Shown here piece after piece: positions 13,118-13,819 of a stretch of DNA of 13,819 bases. The translations under genes and the position numbers were made by a program. The stretch is from Candidatus Colicola caccequi. GTDB lineage: Bacteria > Bacteroidota > Bacteroidia > Bacteroidales > Paludibacteraceae. The stretch is taken from NCBI GenBank assembly GCA_018065205.1, contig JAGHTR010000190.1:1-13819 (forward strand), written 5' to 3'. Every line of letters begins with the position of its first letter. Position 1 is the first letter of the stretch. Below the pieces are notes generated by a model. It made no database searches, had not been told where the DNA came from, and saw only the letters and a program-made list of their open reading frames with translations.

Positions 13118-13819
13118 TTACACTGTATCCATAAAGGATTTTTGCACTTTATTGAATAGCATTAATCCGATAATCAACAGAATAGCGGTCATCAGCACCG
13201 AATAGCCTAACCATAGCCAAGAGAACTGCCCTACTCCAAGTAGCGAGTACTTGATAGCCTCAATGATAGGCGTAACGGGGTTAAGGGACATGGCGAAGTG
13301 CAACTTAGGATTAGTTACCATGGATAAAGGATAGATAACCGGAGTGATATAGACCCACAGGCTGATGATTTTAGCGAAGGCGATTTGCAGGTCGCGGTAC
13401 TTAGTGGTCATACTGGACACAATCATACCAAATCCTACTGCCATCATAGCTAAGATGAACATCAGAATGGGGAATAAGACAACGTGCCAATGCATCTGCA
13501 ACGCCATACCCTCCATAGGGCAGATACGGTAGTAGATGTAAAAGGCGAAGAAAATAGCCAATTGAATAAGGAAACTGAGCACATTCACCGTCACCGCCAC
13601 CAAGGGCATGATGAGGCGAGGGAAATAGACCTTACCGAAGATGTCGGCATTGCTCACGAACGAGTTACCGGTACTGCTTAGGCAGGAAGCGAAATACCCC
13701 CACACGGATATGCCTAACAAGTAGAACAGAGCAGGAGGTACGCCGTCCGTAGGGATATTAGCGATTCCGCCAAACACTGCCACATAAACGATAACCGACA
13801 AAACGGGGGTAATGAGGAA
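13118..13819 (-). CDS. ABC-2 type permease for polysaccharide export, copy 2 (partial)
   Basis: The 5' part of this gene lies beyond the window; 233 residues are visible. The frame is open to the edge, beginning FLITPVLSVIVYVAVFGGIA, which aligns with YFISPLFSTIIYMVVFGRIA of copy 1. The TTG at 13801 is therefore an internal leucine, not a start. Shared motifs with copy 1 include IPTD, GKVYFPRL, VSSMTTKYRDL, TPVIYPLS and NPVTPIIEAIKYSLLG. About five membrane segments are present. It is upstream of copy 1 in the same direction, so the two are probably cotranscribed and may form a heterodimeric channel or serve two export systems. The paralogy is seen; the partnership is inferred. Confidence 0.92.
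   Translation of the reverse strand, partial: FLITPVLSVIVYVAVFGGIANIPTDGVPPALFYLLGISVWGYFASCLSSTGNSFVSNADIFGKVYFPRLIMPLVAVTVNVLSFLIQLAIFFAFYIYYRICPMEGMALQMHWHVVLFPILMFILAMMAVGFGMIVSSMTTKYRDLQIAFAKIISLWVYITPVIYPLSMVTNPKLHFAMSLNPVTPIIEAIKYSLLGVGQFSWLWLGYSVLMTAILLIIGLMLFNKVQKSFMDTV

Noticed and set aside
13799..13801. TTG as the start of permease copy 2
   Set aside because: The frame stays open to the window edge and the upstream residues align with the paralogue, so the codon is an internal leucine.

Overview
The window looks like a chromosomal segment from an uncultured gut or rumen-type member of the order Bacteroidales (phylum Bacteroidota). Four promoters match the Bacteroides form (TTTG, 19-20 bp, TAnnTTTG). 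Start codons lack Shine-Dalgarno sequences, and the fused ribBA, the long LptF/G-type permease, DUF2851 and the GxxExxY protein are all typical of that phylum. No rRNA, tRNA, CRISPR array, transposase or integrase was seen.

Layout. Positions 1-302 hold no gene. They form a regulatory region with two divergent promoters (one leaving the window to the left) and two sets of direct repeats. Positions 303-2072 encode a secreted tyrosine-phosphatase-like protein. Positions 2073-3149 hold a small PD-(D/E)XK 'GxxExxY' gene (2382-2810, minus) flanked by two inverted copies of a roughly 190-bp array of six short hairpins. Positions 3150-8922 are a minus-strand gene train: cdd, LptF/G-family permease, pepT, ribBA and an exported Ser/Gly-rich repeat protein. 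It is closed by a strong intrinsic terminator at 3103-3134. A divergent plus-strand pair, a D-2-hydroxyacid dehydrogenase and gcvT, starts at 9000 from a promoter that overlaps the cdd promoter. gcvT runs tail-to-tail, with a 23-bp overlap, into a second minus-strand operon: two paralogous ABC-2 polysaccharide-export permeases (the first cut by the window edge) followed by a DUF2851 protein.

Most genes are housekeeping: pyrimidine salvage, lipopolysaccharide transport, tripeptide hydrolysis, riboflavin synthesis, one-carbon metabolism and surface glycan export. The most unusual object is the hairpin-array pair around the GxxExxY gene. The two arrays keep the same order of six hairpins and similar linkers, while several stems differ in sequence but stay self-complementary. 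This suggests selection for structure, or a repeat family that spreads with its hairpins intact. The pair plus the enclosed nuclease-fold gene (about 2111-3057) could be an undescribed mobile or retained unit. That is inference and needs a genome-wide repeat search.
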